This document shows positions 6,197 to 7,586 of a stretch of 7,586 nucleotides of DNA, in pieces; the stretch's first letter is position 1, and every line of letters begins with the position of its first letter. The translations under genes were made by a program, and so were the position numbers. A model generated the notes under the pieces. It made no database searches and was not told where the DNA came from. It worked only from the letters and a program-made list of their open reading frames with translations. The stretch lies in assembly GCA_019246455.1 (NCBI GenBank), contig JAFAQJ010000437.1:1-7586 (forward strand), read 5' to 3'. This DNA is from Pseudolabrys sp. GTDB lineage: Bacteria > Pseudomonadota > Alphaproteobacteria > Rhizobiales > Xanthobacteraceae.

Positions 6197-7586
6197 GCGC
6201 CTCCTCGAACTTCGTCTTACGCCCGACCGCCTCCTCGCGCTTCCCGCGCTCCTCTTCGACGACTTCTTCCGCCGCGTTCGCGACGAACTTCTCGTTCGCG
6301 AGCTTGGCATCCGAGCGCGCGATGTCGGCTTCCGCCTTCCTTTTTTCCTTGTCGAGCCGTGCGCGCTCGGCGGCGAGGTCGATCACGCCCTTGAGCGGCA
6401 GCGCCGCGACCTCACCACGCACGACCAATTGCACCGAGCCTTGAGGCGCATCCGCGGCCGACGAAATCTCCGAGACCCGCGCAAGCCGCTTGATGAAATC
6501 GTCCCACCGATTGGCGCGCGCTTGGGTCTCAGCCGACACCCCAGCGAGCACCAGCGGGATGACAGCGTTGGTATTCATCTCGGCCTTCACCGATCGAATT
6601 GCCGTAATGAGGTCGATCACCCACCCGATCTCCGCTTCGGCTTTATCATCAGCCAAACCTTCAAGCTGCGGCCATGATGACAATGCGAGCAGCGCGTCAT
6701 GTTGAGCGGTCACGCCCCACAGTTCCTCAGTGATGAACGGCATGAACGGATGCAGGATTCTCAGGATTTCGTCGCGCGCCCAGCACACCATCGCGCGGGT
6801 TTCGGTTTTGGCGGGACCGTCAGCACCAAGCAGCACCGGCTTCGCCAGTTCGAGATACCAGTCGCAATAGATATTCCAGACGAAACGATAGGCCGCTGCG
6901 GCCGCGTCGTTAAACTTGTAGGTCTCGATCGCCTCGGTGACCTCGCGCGCGGCTTTGGCCGTCTCATGCGCGATCCAGCGATTGAGCGTTTCTTTTCCCG
7001 ACTTCGGATCGAAACCAGGCACCCCAACGGCGCCATTTACTTCGGCAAAACGGCACGCATTCCAGAGCTTGGTTGCAAAGTTGCGGTTATTCTCGACATC
7101 CTGGGGGCCGAGGCGGATGTCATGGCCCTGCGCCGCGCCACGCGCCAAGGTGAAGCGCAAGGCGTCGGCGCCGTATTGGTCGATGATGCCAAGCGGATCG
7201 ACCACATTGCCTTTCGACTTCGACATCTTGGCACCCGAGGCATCTCGCACCAGGCGATGAATGTAGACGTCGTGGAAAGGGATCTGCTTCATGAAGTGAA
7301 GCCCCATCATCATCATGCGGGCGACCCAGAAGAAGATGATGTCGAAGCCGGTGACGAGCGTGTTGGTCGGATAATATTTCTGAAGCTCCGGCGTCTTGTC
7401 CGGCCAGCCTAAAGTCGAGAACGGCCACAGCGCCGACGAGAACCAAGTGTCGAGCACGTCTTCGTCGCGCTTGAGCGCCGCTGCCTTGCCGTAGTGCTTT
7501 TTTGCTTCCGCTTGCGCCTCCGCTTCGGTCAGCGCGACGAACACTTTATTATCCGGTCCATACCACGCCGGAATCTGATGGCCCCA
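6174..7586 (-). CDS. valS: Valyl-tRNA synthetase, C-terminal half (ValS)
   Basis: ValS charges tRNA-Val with valine. The frame is open to the right edge, giving 470 residues; whole bacterial ValS is about 880-960, so the HIGH motif and most of the editing domain are outside the window. From the edge it reads [13 protein letters not shown] (conserved catalytic-domain segment) and then [16 protein letters not shown]. Next come [14 protein letters not shown] and the second class I signature KMSKS at residues 120-124 of this fragment (bases 7215-7229). The anticodon-binding domain includes [12 protein letters not shown] (279-290). The C-terminal coiled-coil arm covers about 401-470 and is rich in Lys/Glu/Ala with [10 protein letters not shown], the part that contacts tRNA. 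No ATG within the fragment is a real start; an internal GTG at 7544 simply encodes valine. Its last 23 bases overlap the end of the convergent glycosylase gene. It is intact as far as seen. Confidence 0.97.
   Translation of the reverse strand, partial: WGHQIPAWYGPDNKVFVALTEAEAQAEAKKHYGKAAALKRDEDVLDTWFSSALWPFSTLGWPDKTPELQKYYPTNTLVTGFDIIFFWVARMMMMGLHFMKQIPFHDVYIHRLVRDASGAKMSKSKGNVVDPLGIIDQYGADALRFTLARGAAQGHDIRLGPQDVENNRNFATKLWNACRFAEVNGAVGVPGFDPKSGKETLNRWIAHETAKAAREVTEAIETYKFNDAAAAAYRFVWNIYCDWYLELAKPVLLGADGPAKTETRAMVCWARDEILRILHPFMPFITEELWGVTAQHDALLALSSWPQLEGLADDKAEAEIGWVIDLITAIRSVKAEMNTNAVIPLVLAGVSAETQARANRWDDFIKRLARVSEISSAADAPQGSVQLVVRGEVAALPLKGVIDLAAERARLDKEKRKAEADIARSDAKLANEKFVANAAEEVVEEERGKREEAVGRKTKFEEALKRLEGV

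Noticed and set aside
6699..7412. A 237-codon plus-strand open frame opposite valS
   Set aside because: Antisense to conserved ValS motifs including KMSKS, with no recognisable protein features.
1..7586. Search for a novel system, defence island, mobile element, CRISPR array or RNA gene
   Set aside because: Every long coding stretch belongs to a familiar chromosomal family, the base composition looks even, no gene-free stretch exceeds 238 bases, and I saw no tRNA-like fold, repeat array or terminal inverted repeats.

Overview
The window reads as ordinary chromosomal sequence from an alphaproteobacterium, most likely of the Hyphomicrobiales (Bradyrhizobium / Rhodopseudomonas / Xanthobacteraceae-like). 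The basis is high GC with strongly GC-biased third codon positions, a 574-residue IlvD of the rhizobial type, and a periplasmic Sel1-repeat protein that looks like ExoR. All seven genes are recognisable. I see no mobile element, integrase, CRISPR array, tRNA or rRNA, and no credible sign of an undescribed multi-gene system.

Layout from left to right. (1) Positions 1-1811, minus strand: a tripartite RND efflux cassette. It holds a periplasmic adaptor (MdtA-like) followed after one base by the first 224 residues of an RND inner-membrane pump (MdtB/MdtC-like), which runs off the left edge. (2) A 238-bp divergent intergenic region, then xth (exonuclease III / AP endonuclease) on the plus strand. 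(3) Convergent with xth, and sharing a 4-base stop-stop overlap, is the minus-strand pair ilvD then exoR-like. The exoR-like start lies inside the end of ilvD, so the two are probably co-transcribed. (4) A second 238-bp divergent region separates ilvD from a plus-strand 3-methyladenine DNA glycosylase (AAG/MPG family). It holds a 13-bp terminator-like hairpin oriented toward ilvD. (5) The glycosylase converges with valS (valyl-tRNA synthetase, C-terminal 470 residues, open at the right edge), and the two coding ends overlap by 23 bases.

Functionally, the glycosylase (makes abasic sites) and Xth (cuts them) are consecutive steps of base-excision repair. They lie within about 4 kb of each other but in separate transcription units. 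IlvD serves branched-chain amino-acid synthesis and ValS uses one of its products, valine. The ExoR-like protein is a predicted periplasmic regulator of exopolysaccharide and envelope signalling. The RND pair exports drugs or other toxic compounds.

The points most worth a second look are structural. The glycosylase/valS overlap is almost exactly one inverted repeat whose outermost triplets are the two stop codons. A terminator-like hairpin stands upstream of ilvD. Neither convergent junction has any intergenic DNA.
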